This document shows, piece after piece, positions 48,035 through 57,692 of a stretch of 64,000 nt of DNA. Below the pieces are notes generated by a model. The model was not told the DNA's origin and made no database searches. It saw nothing but the letters and a program-made list of their open reading frames with translations. This DNA is from Paludibacteraceae bacterium (lineage in GTDB: Bacteria > Bacteroidota > Bacteroidia > Bacteroidales > Paludibacteraceae). The stretch is taken from assembly GCA_017630395.1 (NCBI GenBank), contig JAGBVI010000064.1, positions 92,023 through 156,022 on the forward strand, written 5' to 3'. Each line of letters starts with the position of its first letter. The first letter of the stretch is position 1. A program made the position numbers and the translations under genes.

Positions 48035-50965
48035 ATGCTTGATGTTCAAGTGCAAATTCTAAGCGTTGACACAGGTGATTTCTATAGTAATCGTGAAGCA
48101 ACATTACATTGGTTAAATCATAAACTTAGAATTGAAAGAAATGAATTAAAGAAAAAAGAAAAAGATATTATAAGCAAACTGTCCGAATATGGAATTGACG
48201 AAAGCAGTCTAAAGTTAATCTTAAATTATGAATATGATTACAGTTTGTTAGAGAATAATGCTGTTGCTGCTTCTAATCTTGGAAATGAATATTGCAGAAT
48301 TATAGATTTGATTAAACTTAAAAATGAAAAGATTAAAAACTCAAAAAATAAATTACTTAATCTTTTGGCAAATAAAATCGAATCTAATGAAAAAACAAAT
48401 GGCAAACATCATATTAGAGAATTAAGAAATCTTAATCCCTCTGGAGACAAGTGTAATATATATAAATATGCAAAAGAGCCTTTTAATGATAAAAAAATTA
48501 TTTCAGTATTTGATTCTGCATTTACAAGAATGATTGGAGCAAAGCAAGATGAATTAAGTGAAGATTTTATGGTAGTACAGGTTTATTACTTTGATATCAT
48601 AAAAGACTTAATCTATCATGGCTTTACATATAAAGGAGAAAAATATATTTACTTTACTTCTTCTGCTGGACAAATCAGAACAAAGAAAACCGTATTTATA
48701 AAAGAATCTGTTTGGAAAAAGTACGAAAAAACAATTATGTGTGGCTTAACAATGGATTCTATTAATGCTAAAGGTGGTAACAATCCTAATAAGCATTTGG
48801 CTTATATGGCTTTGACTAATTCAGCTACTGATATTTGGGAAGAGTTTGATATTGACAAGTCAATTGTAGTTGACGATTTTGAAACAGATGTATATGGTAC
48901 ATACGATTTAGTAGATGATGCTGATTACTCTATCAAAAGAGTATCCGATTATGTTCCTATTGCTCATACTGATGGTGCAGGTATGATGCTCCCCTATGCT
49001 TTTGGAAAAGAACAAAAGAATCAAATGGTAAGACTTCCTTGGATAAAAGGTCTTCTTGGAGTTTTTGATTTTAAAAAATTTATAGAAGTTAATAATTGTT
49101 CTTCTAAAATTGTAGATATCTATGGTAAGACTTGGGATATTATAGAAGATGATATTCAAGTAATATTTACAAAGAGCCAAACAAAGATGTGGAAATATTA
49201 TGACTCTTGGGAACAATATAAAGAATACTATGGACAATATAATTGTACTGCTGGATATACAAATAAAGAAGAAGATAAAATTAAAGACGCATCTATTAAT
49301 TATCAAATGTTGCAAACTCTTACAGAAGCAAAAGACGAAGATATAGATAAGATTATAAAGAAATCAAATGATAAATTAAAAAATCTGTGTTCATCTATAC
49401 AATCTATGAAATCTGCTTTTGGTATAACTCCCGATTCCTGTGATGATAATATGACATATTTGCAAAGAGCGATTAAATTATATCCTGATTTGATGAATGA
49501 TGAATGGCTGAAAATCACCTTGAGACAAATTAAAGATAGTATGGTAAAAAACTATAAGGCAGGAGCTTTATCTATTGATGGCAAATACACATTTTTGTTG
49601 CCAGACTTTTATGCAGCTTGTGAATATTGGTTTATGGGTAATAAAAATCCAAATGGATTATTAAATGACCAAGAAGTTTTTTGCTGGTTGTTTAGAAAGG
49701 CGAAAGAGCTTGATTGTTTGAGAAGTCCTCATTTATACAAGGAACACGCAATAAGAGAAAATATTGCTTGGAATGGTAATAAAGAAAAACAACAACAAAT
49801 TAGAGAATGGTTTACTACTAGCGCTGTTTATACAAGTTGCAAAGATTTGATTAGTAAAATTCTACAGTTTGATGTTGACGGAGATAAGTCTCTTGTGGTG
49901 GCAGACGAGAATATTGTAGAAGCTGCCAAGAATAGTATGCAAGATATTGTTCCTCTTTATTACAATATGAGAAAGGCTTCACCTGTTCAATTAAATAATA
50001 AAACAATCTATGATGGTCTTAACGCTGCTTTCGTTGGCGGTAATATTGGCATCTATAGTAACAATATATCGAAAATTTGGAATAGCGATATTTTTATAAA
50101 TGGCTTAGAAGAAGAAAAATTAGAAGCAGTAGATTTAATTAGGTTATTGTGTATGGAAAATAACTTTGTTATTGATTTTGCCAAGACTTTATATAAGCCA
50201 GAAAGACCAAATTTTATACACGATAAAATTACGAGTTTTACAAATAAGAAACTCCCCCACTTCTTTACATATGCAAAGGATAAAACAATCGACCAAGTTG
50301 AAGATATTAATGATAGTTTGGTTAATAAGTTGGACTCGAAGATTATTAATCCAAGGATTAATTCTCGTAGTGTTGGATTGAAACAAATTGATTATACTAA
50401 ATTAGTAAGTAATCCTGATATTGAATGTCGTGTGGTATTTAGTAAAAATGGAAAAATCAATGAAGAGTTATCAGACCCTATGATTGTTAAATATTATGAA
50501 TTAAATCAGCAATATCATTTCAAAGTTAATATGGAGTGTGCTGAATTAACAAGGGGCGATTTATTAAGCAATACTCAGTATAAACAAGATTTATTCTTTA
50601 AGAAAATTTCTAATGAAATTAGATTTGAACTTTCTCAGTTTGGTTACAGTGAATCTGAAATTGTTGATATATTAGTTAAACTTTTGTATCATGTTAAACC
50701 AAGTAAACACAAAAGCGTTCTTTGGTTTTGTTATGGAAAATATATTTTTGAGAATATAGAAAAAAATATCAAGTCTAAGACCAAAGTTATTCAATGTATT
50801 GATTGTGGTAAATGGATTGAAATTAACTCAAAAGATAATGAAACTTGCAGATGCGATGAATGTTATTCTGAATATAGAAAGATTTATTATAGAGAAAAAA
50901 AACGAGAACAACGATTAAAAGGGAAAATGTCCACAGCACAAAATAACTCTATAAATGACATATAA
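48035..50965 (+). CDS. YonO/QDE-1-like two-barrel RNA polymerase
   Basis: 976 aa, RBS GGAGG 8 nt upstream. The catalytic loop LQFDVDGDKSLVV carries DVDGD at residues 613-617, the metal-binding DxDGD of the single-chain two-barrel polymerases (fungal QDE-1, SP-beta YonO). GGNNPNKHLAYMALTNSA (about 245-263) and DGAGMMLP (about 313-320) fit the first barrel region. Residues about 918-950 form a zinc ribbon (CIDCG...CRCDEC) with a basic tail. Placed directly before the morphogenesis genes, it is the likely late-gene RNA polymerase. Family by motif; function inferred from YonO. Confidence 0.82.
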   Translation: MLDVQVQILSVDTGDFYSNREATLHWLNHKLRIERNELKKKEKDIISKLSEYGIDESSLKLILNYEYDYSLLENNAVAASNLGNEYCRIIDLIKLKNEKIKNSKNKLLNLLANKIESNEKTNGKHHIRELRNLNPSGDKCNIYKYAKEPFNDKKIISVFDSAFTRMIGAKQDELSEDFMVVQVYYFDIIKDLIYHGFTYKGEKYIYFTSSAGQIRTKKTVFIKESVWKKYEKTIMCGLTMDSINAKGGNNPNKHLAYMALTNSATDIWEEFDIDKSIVVDDFETDVYGTYDLVDDADYSIKRVSDYVPIAHTDGAGMMLPYAFGKEQKNQMVRLPWIKGLLGVFDFKKFIEVNNCSSKIVDIYGKTWDIIEDDIQVIFTKSQTKMWKYYDSWEQYKEYYGQYNCTAGYTNKEEDKIKDASINYQMLQTLTEAKDEDIDKIIKKSNDKLKNLCSSIQSMKSAFGITPDSCDDNMTYLQRAIKLYPDLMNDEWLKITLRQIKDSMVKNYKAGALSIDGKYTFLLPDFYAACEYWFMGNKNPNGLLNDQEVFCWLFRKAKELDCLRSPHLYKEHAIRENIAWNGNKEKQQQIREWFTTSAVYTSCKDLISKILQFDVDGDKSLVVADENIVEAAKNSMQDIVPLYYNMRKASPVQLNNKTIYDGLNAAFVGGNIGIYSNNISKIWNSDIFINGLEEEKLEAVDLIRLLCMENNFVIDFAKTLYKPERPNFIHDKITSFTNKKLPHFFTYAKDKTIDQVEDINDSLVNKLDSKIINPRINSRSVGLKQIDYTKLVSNPDIECRVVFSKNGKINEELSDPMIVKYYELNQQYHFKVNMECAELTRGDLLSNTQYKQDLFFKKISNEIRFELSQFGYSESEIVDILVKLLYHVKPSKHKSVLWFCYGKYIFENIEKNIKSKTKVIQCIDCGKWIEINSKDNETCRCDECYSEYRKIYYREKKREQRLKGKMSTAQNNSINDI

Positions 50966-51128
50966 TTAAGGTTATATATCATTTTAAACGTTAATAAATA
51001 TAACCTTAAATTAAGGTGTTTTATATCTTGTACATTTAGCCCCTATAAGGGAAACACCCTTAAAACAAGCAATCTTAAAGGTTGCTGGCAGAAAGTACTA
51101 ATTAGAAACTACAGATAACCTTTAAGAT
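50966..51128 (+). other. Structured intergenic region
   Basis: Three inverted repeats in 163 nt: TTAAGGTTATAT/ATATAACCTTAA (50966-50977, 50998-51009); AAGGTGTTT/AAACACCCTT around 51014-51063; ATCTTAAAGGTT/AACCTTTAAGAT (51072-51083, 51117-51128) enclosing CTGGCAGAAAG. A partly similar block lies at 46106-46180. May be a small RNA or a cis element of the HU-like gene. Confidence 0.5.
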
Positions 51129-51177
51129 ACTTTGTTGTCTTATTATAATTTTATGTGAAAATGTTTGAGGTGAATTA

Positions 51178-51486
51178 ATGAGAGAACCAATTAAATTTAC
51201 AAAAGAATGCCTTATAAAAGACATTGCAAAATCAACCAATAATAATGTATCTGATGTAAGAAATATCTATAATGCATTAGAAAAGGATATTTTTGACATC
51301 CTCTCCTCTGTTGATAAAGATAGAGATGTATGTATCAAATTATTTGAAGGTATTAGTTTGGATGGAGTTTATGTGCCAGAAAAAACAAAGAAAAATAATT
51401 TGACTGGAGAAATGAGTTTTGTTGAAAGTAAAATTAAACCTAAATTTAATATTACTCGTTCTTACATCGAAAAATTAAATATTTAA
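51178..51486 (+). CDS. HU/IHF-like DNA-binding protein
   Basis: 102 aa, RBS TGAGGTGAATTA. Helical N-terminus with DIAKSTNNNVSDVRNIYNAL (about 16-35), then the strand pair KLFEGISLDGVYVPEKTKKN and a FNITRSYIEKLN tail, the plan of bacteriophage HU-family proteins such as TF1. Likely nucleoid/packaging DNA bender. Confidence 0.78.
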   Translation: MREPIKFTKECLIKDIAKSTNNNVSDVRNIYNALEKDIFDILSSVDKDRDVCIKLFEGISLDGVYVPEKTKKNNLTGEMSFVESKIKPKFNITRSYIEKLNI

Positions 51487-51520
51487 TATAATCAGTGGAA
51501 ACACTGTTTATATACATGGT

Positions 51521-51556
51521 CGCAGCTGCCTAATAAGGTGGCTGTGGCTTTTTCTT
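51521..51556 (+). terminator. Rho-independent terminator
   Basis: 10-bp stem with G-U pairs (CGCAGCTGCC 51521-51530 / GGTGGCTGTG 51537-51546) followed by GCTTTTTCTTTT. A GAAA-capped hairpin CAGTG/CACTG (51493-51506) lies just before it. Ends the transcript through the HU-like gene. Confidence 0.75.
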
Positions 51557-51561
51557 TTCAT

Positions 51562-51640
51562 TCATTTTACCTTTCTTAATTTGTTGGTTGCCTATCCCAT
51601 ATGGATAGGTGGCTAACAAATTGTAAGATTTGTAAAATGA
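51562..51640 (+). repeat. Long imperfect hairpin before the tRNA
   Basis: Core 20-bp arms (51578-51597 and 51603-51622, centred on CATAT) extend outward to CATTTTAC/GTAAAATG. Total about 79 nt, between the terminator and tRNA-Leu. Confidence 0.6.
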
Positions 51641-51659
51641 AAATTTTATATTTAAAAAT

Positions 51660-51745
51660 GCCACCGTGGTGGAATCGGCAGACACCTTGGACTTAAAATC
51701 CAATGCAATGAAAATTGCGTACCAGTTCAAGTCTGGTTGGTGGCA
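51660..51745 (+). tRNA. tRNA-Leu (anticodon UAA)
   Basis: 86 nt. Acceptor GCCACCG/TGGTGGC with one G-U pair, D-loop with GG, anticodon loop CTTAAAA giving UAA, a class II long variable arm (TGCAATGAAAATTGC), T-arm ACCAG-TTCAAGT-CTGGT. CCA is not encoded. It reads UUA, the dominant Leu codon of most genes here. Confidence 0.93.
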
Positions 51746-51800
51746 TAATTTAATTGCAAGTGTTTATTTTGTAGAAGTTTGGAGGTTAAATGGATTAAAT

Positions 51801-52997
51801 ATGGAAGAATTTAAGAGATTAGATGGTGAGAACTATCATCAATATATTTGGCGTATGGACGGATTGATTCAATCTGGTAAATATAAAAATTGGAAGGAAA
51901 TAACTCTTTTTGTTAATGAAGAATTATTTGGAGATGATGAATCTCAATATAGAGATGAATCAGCTTATAGAAAAGCTGCAAAATATGCGAGAGATTTCTA
52001 TGAAGCAAATGTATTTGGTATTAAAGATGAATACTATAAGAAGTTGCAATCTGAAAAACGAGAATTAGAACGAGCAAAAATTAAATTTCGTGATGAAAGA
52101 ATTGCTTGGAATAAACAAAATTATATTGATGCAAGAGTCGAAGAGAAACTTGATTTATTAGAAAAAGAACTATTGTCTCAAGGAAAAATTAATTTTGATA
52201 TTCATGAAAATGTTAATATTGCATCCGATAATGATGTTCTTGTCATTCTTAGTGATTTTCATATTGGTCAATGTTTTCATTCTGTGTGGGGCGAATATAA
52301 TTCTGAAATTGCTAAGAAAAGATTAAATCAATTATTAAATGAAATTATTGCCATTCAAAGAATGCATAATTCTGAAAATTGTTATGTATCATTGCAAGGT
52401 GATATGTTGAGTGGAAATATACATAGAACAATTCAAGTAACAAATAGAGAAAATGTAATTGAGCAAATTAAAATAGCAACTGAATTGATTTCTTCTTTTT
52501 GTTATGAACTTTCAAAAGTATTTAATAAAGTATTTATGTCTAGTGTAGTTGGAAATCATTCTCGTATGGATAGAAAAGATGACGCTCTTCATGACGAAAG
52601 ATTGGATGATATTATCTCTTGGGGAGTAGAACTTTCCTTGAAACATATTAATAATTTCTATATATTAAATAAAAAGTATGATAATGGCATTGCAGAAATG
52701 AATATTCGTGATAAAGTCTATATTAATGTACATGGTGATTATGACAGATATACTAATGCTGGTGTATCTAATTTATGTATGCATTTAGGTTTTATTCCCT
52801 ATGCTATTACATATGGACATTTGCATACTTGTGCAGTTGACGAAGCAAACGGCGTTAAAATGATTCGTGGTGGTTCTCTTGCAGGAAGTGGTGATGATTA
52901 CACCATTGAAAAACGATTGTCTGGCGAACCAAGTCAAATGGTATGTGTGTGTAATAACAAAGGTGTAGTTTGTTATTACCCTATTCAGTTAAATTAA
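51801..52997 (+). CDS. Calcineurin-like metallophosphoesterase
   Basis: 398 aa from ATG 51801 (GGAGG 15 nt upstream); earlier in-frame starts fall within the tRNA gene and are rejected. Helical N-terminal 130 residues, then metal motifs LSDFHIG, QGDMLSG, VVGNHSR, VHGDYD and YGHLHT in the correct order. Often found beside phage terminase genes; probable DNA-processing or phosphodiesterase role. Confidence 0.9.
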   Translation: MEEFKRLDGENYHQYIWRMDGLIQSGKYKNWKEITLFVNEELFGDDESQYRDESAYRKAAKYARDFYEANVFGIKDEYYKKLQSEKRELERAKIKFRDERIAWNKQNYIDARVEEKLDLLEKELLSQGKINFDIHENVNIASDNDVLVILSDFHIGQCFHSVWGEYNSEIAKKRLNQLLNEIIAIQRMHNSENCYVSLQGDMLSGNIHRTIQVTNRENVIEQIKIATELISSFCYELSKVFNKVFMSSVVGNHSRMDRKDDALHDERLDDIISWGVELSLKHINNFYILNKKYDNGIAEMNIRDKVYINVHGDYDRYTNAGVSNLCMHLGFIPYAITYGHLHTCAVDEANGVKMIRGGSLAGSGDDYTIEKRLSGEPSQMVCVCNNKGVVCYYPIQLN

Positions 52998-53040
52998 ATT
53001 AAAAGAAATAAAGTTATAAAATATGGAGATAAATTAAATA

Positions 53041-53235
53041 ATGGAAAATGTAAAGCTTTATTGCTGCTATTCCTTAAACCTTAGAAAATTTCTCTATAAT
53101 AATGGTGTAGAATATGAATTAGCAGCATTAAATCCTAATAGTAAAAGTCTATTTTGGATTTATGTTAAAACAGAAAAATTAGATAAATTATTAAGCGAGT
53201 GGTCTGCTAATAAACAGATTACTTTTGGTAGATAA
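53041..53235 (+). CDS. DUF5659-like small protein
   Basis: 64 aa. CYSLNLRKFLYNNGV with ALNPNSKSLFWIY matches the DUF5659 pattern as I know it. Function unknown. Confidence 0.65.
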   Translation: MENVKLYCCYSLNLRKFLYNNGVEYELAALNPNSKSLFWIYVKTEKLDKLLSEWSANKQITFGR

Positions 53236-53269
53236 ATATTTTATGTAGAAATAATGTGGAGGTGATTAA

Positions 53270-54265
53270 ATGCCAAAAACAACAAAAGCAAAATTTACTT
53301 GTTTTTATTGTGGTAATGAATATGTTGAAACAAATTTCTACAAATCTTATAGTGATTTTTATAGCAATATAGGCAAAATTCCTTATTGTAAACAATGCGT
53401 AGAAAAATTCTATCAGCAATATTTTGATAGATATACAAATGAAGGCTGTTTGACACCTGAAAAAAAAGCGGTTCAAAGATTATGTATGATATTTGATATT
53501 TATTATAAAGATGATATTTTTATTTCTGCTATGAATAAAATAAAAACAAGCGGTATGAATATATCACCCATGTTTCAATACATAAAACAAATACAACTTC
53601 AACAATATAAAAATAAATCATATGAAAATACCATAAGTGAAGCAGAACAAGAAAGTTTTGCTATGGCATCTATTTCAGATTTATCTAGTGAAATAACCGT
53701 TGACCAAAAGACAATTGATTTCTTTGGTAGTGGATTTACTGATGAAGATTATAAGTATTTAAAAAAAGAGTATGATGATTGGACGGCTAGGCATGAGTGT
53801 AATACTAAAGCCCAAGAAGAAGTAATTAAAGATATATGTTTTAATAGGCTTCAAAATTTAAAGGCTTTACGAAAAGGCGAAGATACGAAAGATATTACAG
53901 CTTCATTTCAAAAGATGTTGGACGCTGGTAAATTACAACCAAAACAAAATGCTGGTGATACAACGGCAGATAATCAAACATTTGGTACTTTGATTGACAA
54001 GTGGGAAAATGAAAGACCTTTACCAGAAATTGATGAAGAATTAAAAGATGTTGATAAGATAGGATTTTACATCGACACATTTTTCAAAGGGCATACTTGT
54101 AGAATGTTGAATGTAAAAAATGCTTTTTCAAATTTATATTCTTCTATGATGAAGAAATTTACAGTCAATAAACCAGAATATAATTTGGATGAAGATGATT
54201 ATGATTCAGAAATAAATTTTGATGCAATATTCGGCGACCAATCTTCTGATTTGTTTGATAAATAA
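53270..54265 (+). CDS. Zinc-ribbon protein, probable terminase small subunit
   Basis: 331 aa, RBS GTGGAGGTGATTAA. N-terminal zinc ribbon with CFYCGNEY (about 11-18) and CKQC (about 41-44), then a largely helical body with acidic C-terminus. Its place directly before the large terminase suggests the DNA-recognition subunit; no sequence signature proves it. Confidence 0.65.
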   Translation: MPKTTKAKFTCFYCGNEYVETNFYKSYSDFYSNIGKIPYCKQCVEKFYQQYFDRYTNEGCLTPEKKAVQRLCMIFDIYYKDDIFISAMNKIKTSGMNISPMFQYIKQIQLQQYKNKSYENTISEAEQESFAMASISDLSSEITVDQKTIDFFGSGFTDEDYKYLKKEYDDWTARHECNTKAQEEVIKDICFNRLQNLKALRKGEDTKDITASFQKMLDAGKLQPKQNAGDTTADNQTFGTLIDKWENERPLPEIDEELKDVDKIGFYIDTFFKGHTCRMLNVKNAFSNLYSSMMKKFTVNKPEYNLDEDDYDSEINFDAIFGDQSSDLFDK

Positions 54266-54277
54266 GGTTGGTGTTGA

Positions 54278-56056
54278 ATGAGTATGCAACATAAAAAATC
54301 AGAAAAACAGTTAGCGAATGAAAAATCTGAAAGGATTATGAATGGAGTTGCTTATTGGGCTAGTTTTTACCGTTGTAATCCGCATAGATTTGCAAAAGAT
54401 TATTTAAATATTAATTTAAAATTATTTCAAAAGATATTATTATATATGATGATGTGCATGAATTTTTTCATGTACATTGCTTCTCGTGGACAGGGCAAAA
54501 CTTGGCTCACTGCTCTATTCTGCGTTATACGATGCATATTATTCCCAAAAACTAAAATTGTAATTGCTTCAGCAACCAGACCGCAAGCAAATGAAGTTTT
54601 ACTTAAAATAACAGATGACTTTATGAAGAACTATGGTTGGGGTTCTGATAATTTAAGACGAGAAATTACATATGCATCTGTTGGCGCTAATAAGGCGGTA
54701 ATTGAATTTGCAAACGGTTCTTGGATAAGAGTTGTTACGGCTTCTGATTCTGGACGAGGTGCCAGAGCCAACATATTGATTTGTGATGAGTTCCGTATGG
54801 TTGATTTAGATACGATTAATACCGTTCTTAGGAGATTTTTGACTGCCCCAAGACAACCTAATTATTTAAATAATCCTAAATATGCTCATTTATTAGAGCG
54901 TAATAAAGAAATATATATGAGTTCTGCTTGGTATAAGTCGCACTGGTCTTTTGATAAAGCAAAAGCATATTTTAAAAATATGTTAGATGAAACAAAAAAA
55001 TATTTTATATGCAGTCTGCCTTATCAAATAGCAATAAAAGAAGGTTTATTGTCGAGAGAGCAAATCGAAGATGAGATGTCGGAATCTGACTTCGATGCGA
55101 TGAAATTTTCTATGGAGATGGAATCGTTATTTTATGGGGATACAGATGGAGCTTTCTTTACATTTGATGATATTTCTAATCGTAGAAAATTAAAAACTGC
55201 TGTTTATCCTACTTCGTTAATTGGAAATGGTAGAAATCTAAAAATTCTAGATTTAGTTCCCAATGAACGAAGAATACTTTCTGTGGATATAGCATTGATG
55301 GCTTCTAAAAAACAAAATAACGACGCCAGTGCAATTATAATTAATAGTGCTATTCCAACAAACAATGATAATTATACATCTAATATTATTTATATGGAAA
55401 ATCACGAAGGTTTAACAACAGATGAATTGGCGTTGGTAGTTCGTAGATTATATGATATGTACAAATGTACAGATTTAGTTATTGACTGTAACGGCATTGG
55501 ATTGTCTGTGTTTGATATGCTTATTCAAGATATTGTTGACCCTACTACTGGAGAATTATATCCAGCTCTTTCTTGTTGTAATGACAAGACTATGGCAGAA
55601 AGATGTAAAGTGGATAATGCACCAAAGGTTATTTGGTCAATTAAAGCAAGTGCTACATTTAATAATGAAATTTGCACTCTCCTTCGTAGTGGCTTTCAGA
55701 ATGGTAAGATTAATTTACTTGTTTCTGAATTTGAGGCAGAAGAAATCTTAAAAGATAAAATTAAAGGTTTTGCCAAAATGTCAGCTTATGAGCAAATGCA
55801 ATATAAGCTACCTTATATTCAAACAACATTGCTTGTTTATGAATTAATAAATCTTGAATATGAGATTAAAGGCACAAATGTCAAGATAACTGAAAAAAGT
55901 GGTATGCGAAAAGACCGATACTCTTCTCTCGCATATAATTATTGGGTTCAGTGCCAACTTGAGCGAGAAATGTTAAGAAAACAAAAAACTGGTTTTGATG
56001 CCAACGACTTCGCATCAAAACTAAGAAAACTTAATCAAAGACCTACTATGTATTAA
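54278..56056 (+). CDS. terL: Terminase large subunit
   Basis: 592 aa. Walker A SRGQGKTW (69-76), Walker B NILICDEF (165-172), and the RNase H-like nuclease with LSVDIA (Asp337), LVIDCNG (Asp403) and KDRYSSLAYNY near 573. It packages the genome using ATP and cuts concatemers. Starts 13 nt after the putative small subunit. Confidence 0.96.
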   Translation: MSMQHKKSEKQLANEKSERIMNGVAYWASFYRCNPHRFAKDYLNINLKLFQKILLYMMMCMNFFMYIASRGQGKTWLTALFCVIRCILFPKTKIVIASATRPQANEVLLKITDDFMKNYGWGSDNLRREITYASVGANKAVIEFANGSWIRVVTASDSGRGARANILICDEFRMVDLDTINTVLRRFLTAPRQPNYLNNPKYAHLLERNKEIYMSSAWYKSHWSFDKAKAYFKNMLDETKKYFICSLPYQIAIKEGLLSREQIEDEMSESDFDAMKFSMEMESLFYGDTDGAFFTFDDISNRRKLKTAVYPTSLIGNGRNLKILDLVPNERRILSVDIALMASKKQNNDASAIIINSAIPTNNDNYTSNIIYMENHEGLTTDELALVVRRLYDMYKCTDLVIDCNGIGLSVFDMLIQDIVDPTTGELYPALSCCNDKTMAERCKVDNAPKVIWSIKASATFNNEICTLLRSGFQNGKINLLVSEFEAEEILKDKIKGFAKMSAYEQMQYKLPYIQTTLLVYELINLEYEIKGTNVKITEKSGMRKDRYSSLAYNYWVQCQLEREMLRKQKTGFDANDFASKLRKLNQRPTMY

Positions 56057-56127
56057 AAATGATACAAAAATATTATAAATAAATTTATAAAAAATAAATC
56101 AAATTCTAAAGAAAGGTGGTGAGATAC

Positions 56128-57681
56128 TTGGGCAAAAAGAAAACTGCAAAAACTACGAATGTTTCTATTTATACTAAAACAGATTATAAGAATGACCAAG
56201 ATAGATTTGATAAATCTATGAAAGATGGAAAACTTGACCTATCGTCATTCCAGCGTTTGATGATAAATGATATTTGCAAACATACAAGTGTTATTGAAAA
56301 TGGTTGCATTGGTGACATAAGTATGCGTGATATAGAGATGGCGTTAAAGCATCCGAAGCAACATTGGAAAATATTATTATTACTTTCGGATACACTCATG
56401 CGTATCTCACCCCATTATCTTAGAATGAATACTTTGTATTCTAATATGGCTCTGTTTTGTTGGGGGTTAGATTTATATGATGTTAAAGAAAATGTACAAA
56501 TTGATAAGGCAAAGAAGACTTATTCTGCTCTCGCTGCTAAATTGGAGAGTATGAATTTAAAACATGAATTTTCAAAAATAATGAAGATTATACCCTATCA
56601 AGATATTTATTGTGGATTAACATTTGAAAATCAATCTGATTTTTTCATTCAGCAAATAGATTATAAAATTTGTGAATTATATGGAATTCAAGATGGTTTG
56701 TATAATTTTAAGATAGATTTAACTCAGATAAGTGCGACAAATCTTAGTGCATACCCTGATTATGTTCAAAGAGCTTATATTGATTACATGGAAGGTATAA
56801 AACAAGGAATATCAAAATCTCAATGGTATAGTCCACCTGCTGATAAACAAATTTGTTTAAAGTTAAATAGTCAGTGGACTTATCCATATCCTATCCTCAT
56901 TGGATTAATTAAAGATATTCTTGATTTGGATGTTTATAAAAAATTAAAATTACAGTCTGCAAGAACTGATAATTATAAAGCTATTGCAGTTGAAGTTCCT
57001 ATTGATGAGAATACAGTTGATAAGCCATTGCTTACTCCTGAAACACTTGGCATTTTTGCGGAGATTAACAGAGAAAGTATGACAGATGATATTGGATTAC
57101 TTCATACTTTAGGGTCTAATGCAACACCCATCAGTTTCAAGGATTCAAACAATACAAGAAACAATGTGAGTGATTCTGTTGATGAAATATATAATTCTGC
57201 TGGTATCTCAAAAGAGCTTTACAATGGAAGCAGTAGTGGAACAGCAGTAACTTTTTCAATCGAAAATGATTCAGGTTTTGTTTATGGATTGTATAGACAG
57301 TTTGAAAGATGGATGAATAGGTTTATTAAAATCAGAAAATATAACAAGCCTACATTTAAATTTTCATTTTATCTTTTAGATATTACTATTTTTAATAGAA
57401 AAGATGTAACTAATAGATATAAAGAATCTCTTGCAATTGGTACAACAGTAATAGATAAGTATTTGGCTGCATTGGATATGACCCCCTCTCGTACTCTTGG
57501 TTCATATATTACTCATGAAATTATATTTGATTTTAAAAATCATTTTATACCTTTGCAAAGTGCTTTTAATTCTTCTATTGACAGCAGTAATAATGGGAGA
57601 CCAACTAATGAGAGCAAGGGTGAAACGCTTGATAAAGCTGGTGAAAAAACCAAAGACCTTGATTCAAACATAGATAGATAA
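56128..57681 (+). CDS. Portal protein
   Basis: 517 aa from TTG 56128 (RBS AAAGGTGG, 8-nt spacing); a GTG at 56116 lies within the RBS. Long helices and TWPYPILIGLIKDILDLDVYKKLK-type wing, SAGISKELYNGSSSGTAV (typical portal barrel segment, about 360-377) and a C-terminal Ser/Asn/Asp-rich tail. Position after terL and before the protease confirms the role. Confidence 0.88.
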   Translation: MGKKKTAKTTNVSIYTKTDYKNDQDRFDKSMKDGKLDLSSFQRLMINDICKHTSVIENGCIGDISMRDIEMALKHPKQHWKILLLLSDTLMRISPHYLRMNTLYSNMALFCWGLDLYDVKENVQIDKAKKTYSALAAKLESMNLKHEFSKIMKIIPYQDIYCGLTFENQSDFFIQQIDYKICELYGIQDGLYNFKIDLTQISATNLSAYPDYVQRAYIDYMEGIKQGISKSQWYSPPADKQICLKLNSQWTYPYPILIGLIKDILDLDVYKKLKLQSARTDNYKAIAVEVPIDENTVDKPLLTPETLGIFAEINRESMTDDIGLLHTLGSNATPISFKDSNNTRNNVSDSVDEIYNSAGISKELYNGSSSGTAVTFSIENDSGFVYGLYRQFERWMNRFIKIRKYNKPTFKFSFYLLDITIFNRKDVTNRYKESLAIGTTVIDKYLAALDMTPSRTLGSYITHEIIFDFKNHFIPLQSAFNSSIDSSNNGRPTNESKGETLDKAGEKTKDLDSNIDR

Positions 57682-57692
57682 GGAGGGATATT

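Noticed and set aside
51666-51800. Upstream extension of the metallophosphoesterase gene
   Set aside because: The extra 45 codons lie within the tRNA-Leu gene; the ATG at 51801 is the start.
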